Positions 16,162 through 24,140 of a stretch of 34,967 bases of DNA are shown one piece after another. This stretch comes from Xylanibacter rodentium (GTDB lineage: Bacteria > Bacteroidota > Bacteroidia > Bacteroidales > Bacteroidaceae): contig NZ_JABKKE010000023.1 of the NCBI RefSeq assembly GCF_013166575.1, forward strand, positions 1 through 34,967. Reading direction: 5' to 3'. The position numbers were made by a program, and so were the translations under genes. Position 1 is the first letter of the stretch. Every line of letters begins with the position of its first letter. The notes below the pieces were generated by a model. The model searched no databases. It was not told where the DNA came from and saw only the letters and a program-made list of their open reading frames with translations.

Positions 16162-18657
16162 ATGAAAAAGATACTCACAATCGCGTTTGCCTCACTGCTT
16201 GCCGTGGCAACAACGGCACAGCAAACCATCATCGACAACAACGGCACACATACCGTAAATAAGACCGTGGGCCGGATCGTCATTCCCGGACCGGGACGCA
16301 TCGACGTGGAACAGCTCAACCGCAACATCGACACCGACATGGACATATCGCAACTCACGCTCAGCGAACTGCGTGTGCTGCGCAATGCCTTTGCCGCACG
16401 TCAGGGCTATCCCTTTGTCAGCTCTGAACTTCGCTGCCTGTTTTCCGCCACATCGTGGTACGATGACATTTTCTGGAAGCGCTACTTCAGAGTCGATTCC
16501 ACCGAATGCCCCGACGCTCCACGCGACACCACCGACTGGCGCAACAACTACATGCTGCAGGACGCTTTCCTCAACCCGCTGAAGCTGTCAAAGGCCGAAG
16601 AGGCTTTCGTGGCACGCATCAAGACACGCGAGCGAGAACTGCTCCGCCACAACTTCAAGACTGCGGCGGGCGAACGTGTGAACATGGACAACATCATCAA
16701 CCGGTACCAGCTGGCCGAATGCCCCGACGAACTGAACGACCGGCTGGCACGCAACGGATTTGCAATAGTGCCGGCACAAAACCGCCAGATGTTCCATGTC
16801 TACGAACGCAACGACTACCATGTCTTTCCCAACTTCATCACCACCGACATCTTCATGCAGCTGTTCCATCTTTACTTCGACTGCATGATGCGCCAGGTAG
16901 AGCAGAACGGGCTGTTCGGTGCCACCGAAGACCTGTGCCGTGCAATGAAAAAGGCCATGGACGAGAAAGCGGCCGTCAGCACGGGCGATGTGAAGGATGC
17001 CGCCGAGTATTGCTCGGCCTATTTCACCATTGCCGGGAATCTGCTTAAAGGAGACACCGCCACCGTAGCCACGGGCAGATACGGCCCGCCGGCGGCCGGT
17101 GAGATGAAGAAGATAATGGAAGCGGAAGACGCCACATCCGACTTCATCGACGGTTACGACGAGGTCAGATTCAGCTACTCTCTGTTCCGTCCACGCGGCC
17201 ATTACACCCGCAACGACAGTCTGGGCCGCTATTTCCGTGCCATGATGTGGCTGCAGAGCGTGCCGTTCGGAACCGACAGCGACCTTCAGCTGAAACGTGC
17301 CATGATGATGGCCGACGTATTGTGCGGCAGCGAGGACATGATGAGACTGTATCTACGCATCGACCGCCCGATAACATTCCTGATGGGAACACCCGACAAT
17401 GTGACCGTTGTACAACTCGCGGAAGAGATGGGAAAGACAGGACTGACTGTGGAGAAACTGTTCAGAAAGCGGTCGGCAATGGCACGGGTGCGCAGAAGTA
17501 TAGAGGAAATCGGAGAGCGGCAGACACGTATAAGACCGAAATTTGAAATTACAAGCCGATGCAAAATCAATCTGATGCCGCAACGGTACATGCCCGACGC
17601 CGAAGTGCTGCTGGAGATGGTTGACTACAAGAGCGCAACCACCCTGCGCGACACTCCGCGCGGTCTCGACGTGATGGCAGCCTTGCGGTGGAGCGCCGCC
17701 GAGCGGATACTGACCGAGGAAATGGGCGAAAACGAGCGGTGGAGCGGTTTCGCGAAGACTCTCGAGCGCATGAAACTGCGCATGGACAGCATAGAATGGA
17801 GCGAAACGGTGGCCACACGGTGGATAGAATCGCTCACCGCACTGGGCGAGACCAACCCCGACATGCCTTACTTCATGCTCACTCCCGAGTGGCAGAAGAA
17901 GAGCCTCAATGCGGCACTGGCCTCATGGAGCGAACTGAAACACGACGCCATACTCTATGCCAAGCAACCCATGGGCGCCGAATGCGGCGGAGCCGGTCCG
18001 CCGGATCCGGTCACAATGGGTTATGTCGAGCCTAACACGGCATTCTGGACCAAGGCTATACAGCTGCTTGAGGCTACTGCCAGAGTGATAGAGGAGCACC
18101 GTCTGGGTTCGGAGAGGATAGCCCATATGACGCAAGTTGTAAAGGAGGAGGCCGAGTTCCTGCTCAGAATAAGCATGAAAGAACTGCAAAAACAGCGCAT
18201 CACCAACGAGGAATACGACCAGATACGTGTGCTCGGCTCACGGTTCGAATATCTCTCGCTCGACATGCTGCGCGACCCCGACCAGTATCTCGACAGCTGG
18301 GACAATGTGCAAGGCCCCGACAAGAACATTGCCGTAATAGCCGACGTATACACGGCCAACGCCCTGAACAACCCACCCGACAGGCGCTCGATACTGTACG
18401 AGGGTGTGGGCGATGCCGACGAGATATACGTTGTCGTAGAAATCGACGGCTATCTGTATATCACCCGCGGCGCAGTATTCTCCTACCGCGAACTGAAGCG
18501 TCCTCTCGGTACGCCACGGCTTACCGACGAGGAATGGCAGGACATGCTCAAGAAAGCGCCCGATACGGGTCGTCAGGAGTGGATGAAGGATATAATCGTA
18601 CCGCTGAAACAGCTGCCTAAGGACGATGAGCGCGTATTTTACAGTACAGGATGCTGA
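16162..18657 (+). CDS. Exported YARHG + DUF3160 protein
   Basis: The 831-residue protein has a signal peptide (MKKILTIAFASLLAVATTAQ) and a YARHG-type domain near residues 65-105 (LSELRVLRNAFAARQGYPFV ... LFSATSWY). A long DUF3160 region follows (from about NGFAIVPAQNRQMFHVYE and HVFPNFITTDIFMQLFHLYF to QDMLKKAPD near the end). DUF3160 proteins are large, mostly helical exported proteins of unknown function. The length is typical. The last codons overlap the start of the CapA-like gene (ATG at 18651 inside this gene), which points to translational coupling. Confidence 0.88.
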   Translation: MKKILTIAFASLLAVATTAQQTIIDNNGTHTVNKTVGRIVIPGPGRIDVEQLNRNIDTDMDISQLTLSELRVLRNAFAARQGYPFVSSELRCLFSATSWYDDIFWKRYFRVDSTECPDAPRDTTDWRNNYMLQDAFLNPLKLSKAEEAFVARIKTRERELLRHNFKTAAGERVNMDNIINRYQLAECPDELNDRLARNGFAIVPAQNRQMFHVYERNDYHVFPNFITTDIFMQLFHLYFDCMMRQVEQNGLFGATEDLCRAMKKAMDEKAAVSTGDVKDAAEYCSAYFTIAGNLLKGDTATVATGRYGPPAAGEMKKIMEAEDATSDFIDGYDEVRFSYSLFRPRGHYTRNDSLGRYFRAMMWLQSVPFGTDSDLQLKRAMMMADVLCGSEDMMRLYLRIDRPITFLMGTPDNVTVVQLAEEMGKTGLTVEKLFRKRSAMARVRRSIEEIGERQTRIRPKFEITSRCKINLMPQRYMPDAEVLLEMVDYKSATTLRDTPRGLDVMAALRWSAAERILTEEMGENERWSGFAKTLERMKLRMDSIEWSETVATRWIESLTALGETNPDMPYFMLTPEWQKKSLNAALASWSELKHDAILYAKQPMGAECGGAGPPDPVTMGYVEPNTAFWTKAIQLLEATARVIEEHRLGSERIAHMTQVVKEEAEFLLRISMKELQKQRITNEEYDQIRVLGSRFEYLSLDMLRDPDQYLDSWDNVQGPDKNIAVIADVYTANALNNPPDRRSILYEGVGDADEIYVVVEIDGYLYITRGAVFSYRELKRPLGTPRLTDEEWQDMLKKAPDTGRQEWMKDIIVPLKQLPKDDERVFYSTGC

Positions 18658-19634
18658 GCATAGACAGGTTGACGACAAAGGTGGCGGCCGGCATGATTGT
18701 TGCGTGGGTGGCCTTGACAGGCCATGCCGGGATGCCGCCGGCACGCGGCGACACACTCACCGTAACAATCACAGGCGACATCCTGCTCGACAGGGGTGTA
18801 CGTAACATCATCAGGCATTACGGGACGGAGAGCCTCTTCACGGCCTCCACCGACTCTGTCCTGCTGTCATCGGACATTGTTGTGGGCAACCTGGAATGTC
18901 CGGCAACCACCGTCAGGCAGCCCATGTTCAAACGCTTTGTGTTCCGCGGCGAACCGGAATGGCTCGATGTGCTTCGCAGACACGGTTTCACCCACCTCAA
19001 TCTTGCCAACAACCACTCCATAGACCAAGGACGCGCCGGACTGACTGACACAAAGGCGAACATCGAACGCAGCGGAATGACGCCCATTGGAGCCGGCAAC
19101 CGCATGGAAGAAGCCGCACGCGAGGTTTTGCTCGACAGCACCCCGCGGCGTGTATACATGTTGGCCTCACTGAGGCTGGCTCTCGAAAACTACGTTTATC
19201 TGCCCGACCGGCCCTGCGTAAGCCAGGAGCCGTTCGACTCGTTGCTCTGCCGCATCGCCACACTCAGACAACGGGATCCCCACTGCTACATCATTGTCAG
19301 TCTGCACTGGGGTGCCGAACATGTGCTCACACCATATCCCCGGCAACGCGACGAAGCCCGACGCATCATCGATGCCGGTGCCGACTGTATGGTGTGCCAC
19401 CACTCACATACGCTGCAAACCATAGAGACATACCGCGGACGATGCATCTATTACAGCATAGGCAACTTCATTTTCGACCAGCAAAAGCCGCCCAACACAA
19501 AGGCATGTATGGTGAGGATAAAGATAACGGAAACCGACGCTGCCGTGGAGACGATACCAGTGAAGATAGAAAGATGTGCCCCACAGGTATACGAATCTGC
19601 AAGAAGGTCTTGCAACAACATAGAAAACAAGTAG
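18651..19634 (+). CDS. CapA-family metallophosphatase-like protein
   Basis: This 327-residue protein starts inside the stop region of the DUF3160 gene. A hydrophobic N-terminus (VAAGMIVAWVALTGHAG) acts as signal peptide or anchor. The CapA/PgsA calcineurin-like fold follows with its metal-site motifs in order: TITGDILLDRG, VVGNLECP, LNLANNHSIDQG, IVSLHWGAEH, CMVCHHSHTLQ and YYSIGNFIFD. The family is named for poly-gamma-glutamate capsule genes, but many members are stand-alone periplasmic phosphoesterases. No capB/capC homologues are nearby, so capsule synthesis is not supported. The next gene starts right after its stop. Confidence 0.87.
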   Translation: MLSIDRLTTKVAAGMIVAWVALTGHAGMPPARGDTLTVTITGDILLDRGVRNIIRHYGTESLFTASTDSVLLSSDIVVGNLECPATTVRQPMFKRFVFRGEPEWLDVLRRHGFTHLNLANNHSIDQGRAGLTDTKANIERSGMTPIGAGNRMEEAAREVLLDSTPRRVYMLASLRLALENYVYLPDRPCVSQEPFDSLLCRIATLRQRDPHCYIIVSLHWGAEHVLTPYPRQRDEARRIIDAGADCMVCHHSHTLQTIETYRGRCIYYSIGNFIFDQQKPPNTKACMVRIKITETDAAVETIPVKIERCAPQVYESARRSCNNIENK

Positions 19635-20075
19635 ATGAAACATACGTTGATAGTCATGGCTGTCTGGCTCCTTGCCGCTTGTTGTACAGACAAGAAGCAG
19701 GAGGAGATAATGCGACGCCGTATGCTCGAAGCGAAAGTACAGAATGAAAACTGTCTGCCATTCACAACCGACAGTATAATGAAAAAGGCAGCAGGATATT
19801 ACGACCGTCACGGTTCAGACAACGAGCGGATGATGGCCCATTATCTTTTGGGATGTACCTATCGTGATCTCGGCGATGCTCCACGCGCACTGCAATGCTA
19901 CAATGATGCCGTGAGCAGGGCCGACACAACAAGTCCCGACTGTGACTACACTACAATGAGCCGCATATATGGGCAGATGGCTGTTATGTTTTCTGACAAC
20001 GAAATACCTCAGAATGCCATTTCGTCTTTAAAGAATGGTATATATCTGCTTGTTCAAGAAAGATCCGTCAAATGA
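19635..20075 (+). pseudogene. Truncated TPR lipoprotein (N-terminal remnant)
   Basis: The reading frame starts one base after the CapA-like gene's stop. It has a lipoprotein signal (MKHTLIVMAVWLLAACCTDK, lipobox LAAC), then about 110 residues with TPR character (MMAHYLLGCTYRDLGDAPRA, YGQMAVMFSDNEIPQNAISS). Bacteroidales proteins that begin this way usually carry many more TPR units and often a transmembrane segment with a C-terminal signalling part. Here the frame leaves TPR sequence after about 20035 (NGIYLLVQERSVK) and stops at 20075. The sequence beyond belongs to another protein in another frame. I read this as the 5' part of a gene cut by a deletion. Confidence 0.65.
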
Positions 20076-21141
20076 AGAGACATTGTTTATGCAGCCGGGC
20101 ATAGCCAAAGGCTCGGTGATAAGATATATCGGTAAAAGTGCGGATGACTTTTTTGACATGTGCGGATGGAATGATTATCCCATAGCAACAGGTATAGGCT
20201 CGTCCGGACTGCCGGAGATAACTCCTGCCTCTACAGGAGATGTCATACCTTTCCAAGGAAGTCAGAAGAGCAACACAGTCCAAAAAGTACCAGCAAAGTC
20301 CCAGTCGGATGAAAATGAGTTGCAGGAGTACATATACAACATGGCAGAATTGGGTGCGGCAGGAAACTTTGTATTGATGAAAGACGGTTCATGGAAAGAA
20401 TACTATGATTATAGAGATTTTTCTGAAAATGAAAATTATGCACGAACGAGTGATGGATATGTAAGGCTGAAGCATGTATATTATACTTATGGAATAAACT
20501 ACCAATATACCAATGCGCATGCAGAATTTGGACTTTATTCTTTCCCTCCGCAAAAACCGGAAGCATCGATGAACAGCTATACACGCAGTACGGAATTTAA
20601 CGCAATGCAAAGGTCACCAAGAAAGAATACAATAGTGACACGAGCGGATGATGATGAATATCTCGATGTGGAAATAGGATTCAAAAACACGGAGGGCTGT
20701 ACGGAGATTCTTGTTGAACAGACCGATTCGGATTATCCTGTGCCATACACATATTTTGTAGATGTCAATGCGGGATGTTTTACGGCCTATATGAACAGAA
20801 AATATCCATCTACGTTCAGATTGACATACTATAATGAGGCCGGGGAGAATATTGGAGAGCCGTTTACCATCGACCTGAGAGGAAAAATCTCACATAGATT
20901 TGACTGGGAAGCTACTATATTGACTGAAGACGAACTGAAATACAAATTCACAGATGCGGTTGCAATTGAGTTGTCCAAAGCGGATTATATTCTGACTAAG
21001 ATAGACGACCCTATAATCCGTTTAAAAGGTAAACTGGACAAAACGGAAGGCAGTATAGACATAAGCAATCTACCTAAAGGAGCATATGTATTTACTGTCA
21101 TTGTAGAAGGAGAAGTGTATTCATATAAACTGGTAAAATAA
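20035..21141 (+). CDS. C-terminal part of an exported protein, probably 5'-truncated
   Basis: The 368-residue frame overlaps the truncated TPR gene. Its first 15 or so residues (MVYICLFKKDPSNEETLF) come from the junction and there is no signal peptide. The rest is acidic, Tyr-rich and reads like the inner and C-terminal part of an exported Bacteroidales protein. It ends with GSIDISNLPKGAYVFTVIVE and YSYKLVK, a T9SS type A-like sorting tail that would be useless without an N-terminal export signal. Base composition is visibly more AT-rich than in the genes before 20035. It is most simply the remnant of a gene that lost its 5' half in the deletion that also cut the TPR gene. It may be translated by coupling, but export is doubtful. 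Confidence 0.65.
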   Translation: MVYICLFKKDPSNEETLFMQPGIAKGSVIRYIGKSADDFFDMCGWNDYPIATGIGSSGLPEITPASTGDVIPFQGSQKSNTVQKVPAKSQSDENELQEYIYNMAELGAAGNFVLMKDGSWKEYYDYRDFSENENYARTSDGYVRLKHVYYTYGINYQYTNAHAEFGLYSFPPQKPEASMNSYTRSTEFNAMQRSPRKNTIVTRADDDEYLDVEIGFKNTEGCTEILVEQTDSDYPVPYTYFVDVNAGCFTAYMNRKYPSTFRLTYYNEAGENIGEPFTIDLRGKISHRFDWEATILTEDELKYKFTDAVAIELSKADYILTKIDDPIIRLKGKLDKTEGSIDISNLPKGAYVFTVIVEGEVYSYKLVK

Positions 21142-21186
21142 AATCACATCCTGACATTGCACATCTATTCCATTAATTAATATCCA

Positions 21187-21234
21187 AACAGACCCGTTGG
21201 CTGAATAAATTATGCCAACGGGTCTGTTTTATTT
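21187..21234. terminator. Strong, probably bidirectional terminator
   Basis: AACAGACCCGTTGGC (21187-21201) pairs perfectly over 15 bp with GCCAACGGGTCTGTT (21214-21228), followed by TTATTT on the plus strand. It lies between two converging genes (stops at 21141 and 21264). Confidence 0.9.
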
Positions 21235-21263
21235 CTATTTCAGACTGTCTGTGCCTCTACACC

Positions 21264-22598
21264 CTACTTCTGTATCAGCTTCATTCCATCACCGGTTTTC
21301 TTGACTGCCATCTTAGGAAGGGCCAACTGCTTCGCACCATCTTTGGCCGCACCGGCAATACGCTGCTGCATACCGTTCCTCATAACCTTGGCTGGAGCGG
21401 CCTTCGGAGCGCCGGGAGTGGTGAACTCCTTGGTTGCGAGCGGTCCCCACTCGTTGTTGATGTTCTTTGCAGCAACTGCCACAATATATGTCTTAGACGG
21501 GTCTACATACCACCCGCTGTTATCAACTCCATACATGTCCCAATACTGGTCCCAAGGATTGTCCGGATTCTTGTCATTTACCAAATACTCGAGCATTGTA
21601 GCATCGCCACCGTTCTGCTCATATTTGTCTTTTTCCATAACCGCGGCATGATATAAAGACACATTCTCGTTGGGAGTGATTGTTACAAGCTGATATGTGC
21701 GTCCTTCATCGTTAGCCTTGAAGTCACCTATACTGATTTCCACCTCTGCAAGTCCCGGTCCGCCGTAAGCCTTGGTCATTACCGGTATAAGGCTCATGTC
21801 TGCATTCACGCCATTCACATCCCACGGCTGTACAAACAAGTCGTACTCCTTGCCGGCTTTAAGGTCAGGGTAAGTATACGTATATTCACTCTCACAGGCT
21901 ATACCCCATGCTCTGACCATCTCACCGATACTCGAGAATCCGAACATAGCACCGAACTGCTCATACTGAGCTTGAAGCTCACCCTTATCGAACAGGCAGT
22001 AAGAGTAGCCTCCGGTATCCTCGTTGGGACGGAACGTTATTGTCACCGTGTTGTATGTTACATCATCAATGGTATAATCAACCTGCGGATTTCCTGTCAC
22101 CGGAGTCTTTGGCGTATGGAAATCGACACGCGAAGCACTACAACTGATACCGAACTTGTCTAATCCCGACGTAAAAATAGTGTAATCGGAATTTTCCTTG
22201 AACGGCTCGTCAAAACCCGTCATCTCGGCATTTGTAAAGTTGTCGTAAAACAAATTAGGAGCCTTTTGTTCCAGATAGCTGCCTACGGCCGCATCGGTAT
22301 TGAGACGATTAGCCACTGTTGTGGGAACTACCATTATACGATAGGCCACACATTTCTCGGTACGTGTTACGGCCAGCCGAATGGTATCTCCCGTCTCGCC
22401 TGTTGAGTATCCCAAGAACTCCAGATCGGCAGCCACACGGCCTTCTTCTTTGTCAAAGAAAATGCTGTCGATGTTTTCTACAAGATATCCTTTCAGATTT
22501 CCTGTTGTCTCACGTACGAGAAGTCTGTTAGGATTGGTCTGTGCAAAAAGTGTCATGCTGAATATGCAAAGCATGAGCAGAGTATAGATTCTTTTCAT
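21264..22598 (-). CDS. Exported protein with beta-sandwich (fibronectin-like) repeats, function unknown
   Basis: This 444-residue protein has a signal peptide (MKRIYTLLMLCIFSMTLFAQ). RLLVRETTGNLKGYLVENID follows, a common opening in Prevotella exported proteins. Two or three beta-sandwich-like units come next (VDYTIDDVTYNTVTITFRPN ... AGKEYDLFVQPWDVNG; VEISIGDFKANDEGRTYQLV ... KTYIVAVAAKNINNEWGPLA), then a basic, Ala-rich tail with no evident T9SS domain. No enzyme motif was seen. The ATG (22598) overlaps the last base of the previous gene's TAA, so the two proteins are translationally coupled and probably act together. Confidence 0.82.
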   Translation of the reverse strand: MKRIYTLLMLCIFSMTLFAQTNPNRLLVRETTGNLKGYLVENIDSIFFDKEEGRVAADLEFLGYSTGETGDTIRLAVTRTEKCVAYRIMVVPTTVANRLNTDAAVGSYLEQKAPNLFYDNFTNAEMTGFDEPFKENSDYTIFTSGLDKFGISCSASRVDFHTPKTPVTGNPQVDYTIDDVTYNTVTITFRPNEDTGGYSYCLFDKGELQAQYEQFGAMFGFSSIGEMVRAWGIACESEYTYTYPDLKAGKEYDLFVQPWDVNGVNADMSLIPVMTKAYGGPGLAEVEISIGDFKANDEGRTYQLVTITPNENVSLYHAAVMEKDKYEQNGGDATMLEYLVNDKNPDNPWDQYWDMYGVDNSGWYVDPSKTYIVAVAAKNINNEWGPLATKEFTTPGAPKAAPAKVMRNGMQQRIAGAAKDGAKQLALPKMAVKKTGDGMKLIQK

Positions 22599-23092
22599 TA
22601 TTTCGTGAATTTAATTGTTTTGTTATTTACCTTAAATATATATACACCGGCAGGCAAATCTGCCACTGAGATAGGTGTTCCGTCCCAACGGGAGGCAGAA
22701 ATCATACTACGGCCGCTGACATCGAATACCGTTGCCGAAACGGTACTGCCGGGCACAAATCCGGCTACTGTAAGCACACCACTTCCATACATCAGTCTCA
22801 ACGTCGCATCATCATCAGATTTAGCCGCATCGATAGAAGCAAGCATGTCATCCTTAAACTTGATGCTCTTTACATCCGGAATACGGAACACACCCGATTG
22901 TGTCACACTTGCCAGACCGACCGTCATATCGTCACCCGCAAAGGTAATCTTTCTGATATCATCAAGAGAGATCTCCTGCGGGCCGTCACCTGTCGAAGCG
23001 TTCACCACAAGCATGGTCTGCGCTGCCGTCACACCCCGGCCTAAAGCCATGGCTATAAACAACAGCAAGGTTGTCTTGTTTATTCTGTTCAT
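22598..23092 (-). CDS. Small exported protein with T9SS type A sorting domain
   Basis: The 164-residue protein has a signal peptide (MNRINKTTLLLFIAMALGRG ... AAQ) and a short body with EISLDDIRKITFAGDDM and FRIPDVKSIKFKD, typical of small Prevotella exported proteins. The T9SS type A domain at the end runs from LRLMYGSGVLTVAGF through ATVFDVSGRSMISASRWDGT to LPAGVYIFKVNNKTIKFTK. Its stop codon shares a base with the start of the 444-residue protein. It has a promoter with both -7 and -33 elements. Confidence 0.85.
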   Translation of the reverse strand: MNRINKTTLLLFIAMALGRGVTAAQTMLVVNASTGDGPQEISLDDIRKITFAGDDMTVGLASVTQSGVFRIPDVKSIKFKDDMLASIDAAKSDDDATLRLMYGSGVLTVAGFVPGSTVSATVFDVSGRSMISASRWDGTPISVADLPAGVYIFKVNNKTIKFTK

Positions 23093-23115
23093 ATTAAAAA
23101 TGTTTAATTACCCTG

Positions 23116-23148
23116 CAAAGATAGACAAAAAGTATTATATTCAACAAA
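23116..23148 (-). promoter_or_regulatory. Promoter for the 23092-21264 gene pair (TTTG / TATCTTTG)
   Basis: The -33 TTTG (23145-23148) and the -7 TATCTTTG (23116-23123) are 21 bases apart on the minus strand, matching the Bacteroidetes consensus. The start codon is 24 bases downstream of the -7 box. Confidence 0.75.
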
Positions 23149-23320
23149 TAAATATTGCATTTTGCATAAAAAAGCTTGTAAACACCAGTCAAGTTGGCAT
23201 TACAGCGATTTTTTACGCCACTTTGTAATTCCGAAATACATATTACGCACACAACTTCATTAAATTTGTTGTCTTATCCAAAAAAACGTTCAGCGAGTTG
23301 TGGCAGCGGATTTTTTTTCG

Positions 23321-23328
23321 TAATATTG
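23321..23328 (+). promoter_or_regulatory. Likely -7 box TAATATTG for the NUDIX gene
   Basis: One mismatch from TAnnTTTG, with TTG at 23298-23300 twenty bases upstream. It lies 35 bases before the chosen ATG at 23364, which supports that start over the upstream in-frame ATG at 23298. Confidence 0.5.
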
Positions 23329-23363
23329 CACGCAGAAGCAACTTTTATATAACATCATTGAAT

Positions 23364-23912
23364 ATGACAATAGACATACATCCGTTAGAGAAATTCAAAT
23401 ATTGTCCGAAATGCGGAAGCAAGCATTTCGACATAAACAACGAAAAGAGCAAGAAATGTGACAACTGCGGATTCACATACTATCTGAACCCGAGTTCGGC
23501 TACGGCGGCATTCATACTCAACGACCGTGAGGAATTGCTGGTGGAACGACGCGGCAAGGAACCGGCAAAAGGCATGCTCGACCTGCCCGGAGGATTCTGC
23601 GACAATGACGAGACGGCCGAGGAGGGTATCGCCCGCGAGATATTGGAGGAGACCGGCATCAACGTTACATCCACGGAATACCTGTTCAGCTTGCCGAACG
23701 TCTATCTGTACTCCGGACTGGAGATACACACACTCGACATGTTCTTCCGATGCACCGTGCCCGAAGGGGCCGAGCCTCAGGCCGCCGACGATGCCGCCGA
23801 ATGCTTTTGGCTGCCCTTGGACGATATACACACCGAACAATTCGGCCTGCGTTCAATACGCCATGCCCTGCGCCGGTTTCTCGACACTTACAGAAACGGG
23901 CACCGACATTGA
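23364..23912 (+). CDS. NUDIX hydrolase with N-terminal zinc ribbon
   Basis: With the ATG at 23364 the protein has 182 residues. A zinc ribbon (CPKCG at 14-18, CDNCG at 32-36) is followed by a NUDIX domain. The full signature GX5EX7REUXEEXGU is present as G77 ... E83 ... REILEETGI (91-99), preceded by MLDLPGG. NUDIX enzymes hydrolyse nucleoside diphosphates linked to another group. Zinc-ribbon members include NADH pyrophosphatases, but this one is too short for the full NudC architecture and its substrate is open. An in-frame ATG at 23298 would add 22 residues but overlaps the promoter region. The gene is alone between divergent exported-protein genes and topA. Confidence 0.87.
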   Translation: MTIDIHPLEKFKYCPKCGSKHFDINNEKSKKCDNCGFTYYLNPSSATAAFILNDREELLVERRGKEPAKGMLDLPGGFCDNDETAEEGIAREILEETGINVTSTEYLFSLPNVYLYSGLEIHTLDMFFRCTVPEGAEPQAADDAAECFWLPLDDIHTEQFGLRSIRHALRRFLDTYRNGHRH

Positions 23913-24104
23913 AACCCTGACGTGCCATAATACATCATCTGTCAATTAAACATCCTGATAAAAGCAAGGCTCTTACACCGTGATAGGATTAAACCAATTA
24001 TTGACCAAAAAGAACTATAACCCCTATAACTTCCAAATAAAGTCTAAAACATTAAAAAAGCAGAAAAATTTCTTATTATATAATGTGGAAGAAAAGTTTT
24101 TGCT

Positions 24105-24112
24105 TATTTTTG
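24105..24112 (+). promoter_or_regulatory. -7 promoter box TATTTTTG for topA
   Basis: It is an exact TAnnTTTG match 28 bases before the topA ATG. The 220-base gap upstream (23913-24104) is AT-rich and shows no gene. Confidence 0.6.
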
Positions 24113-24140
24113 CACCCCAAACAACTGTTATTTAACGATT

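Noticed and set aside
18651..19634. Poly-gamma-glutamate capsule locus
   Set aside because: Only the CapA-like protein is present, with no capB/capC partners.
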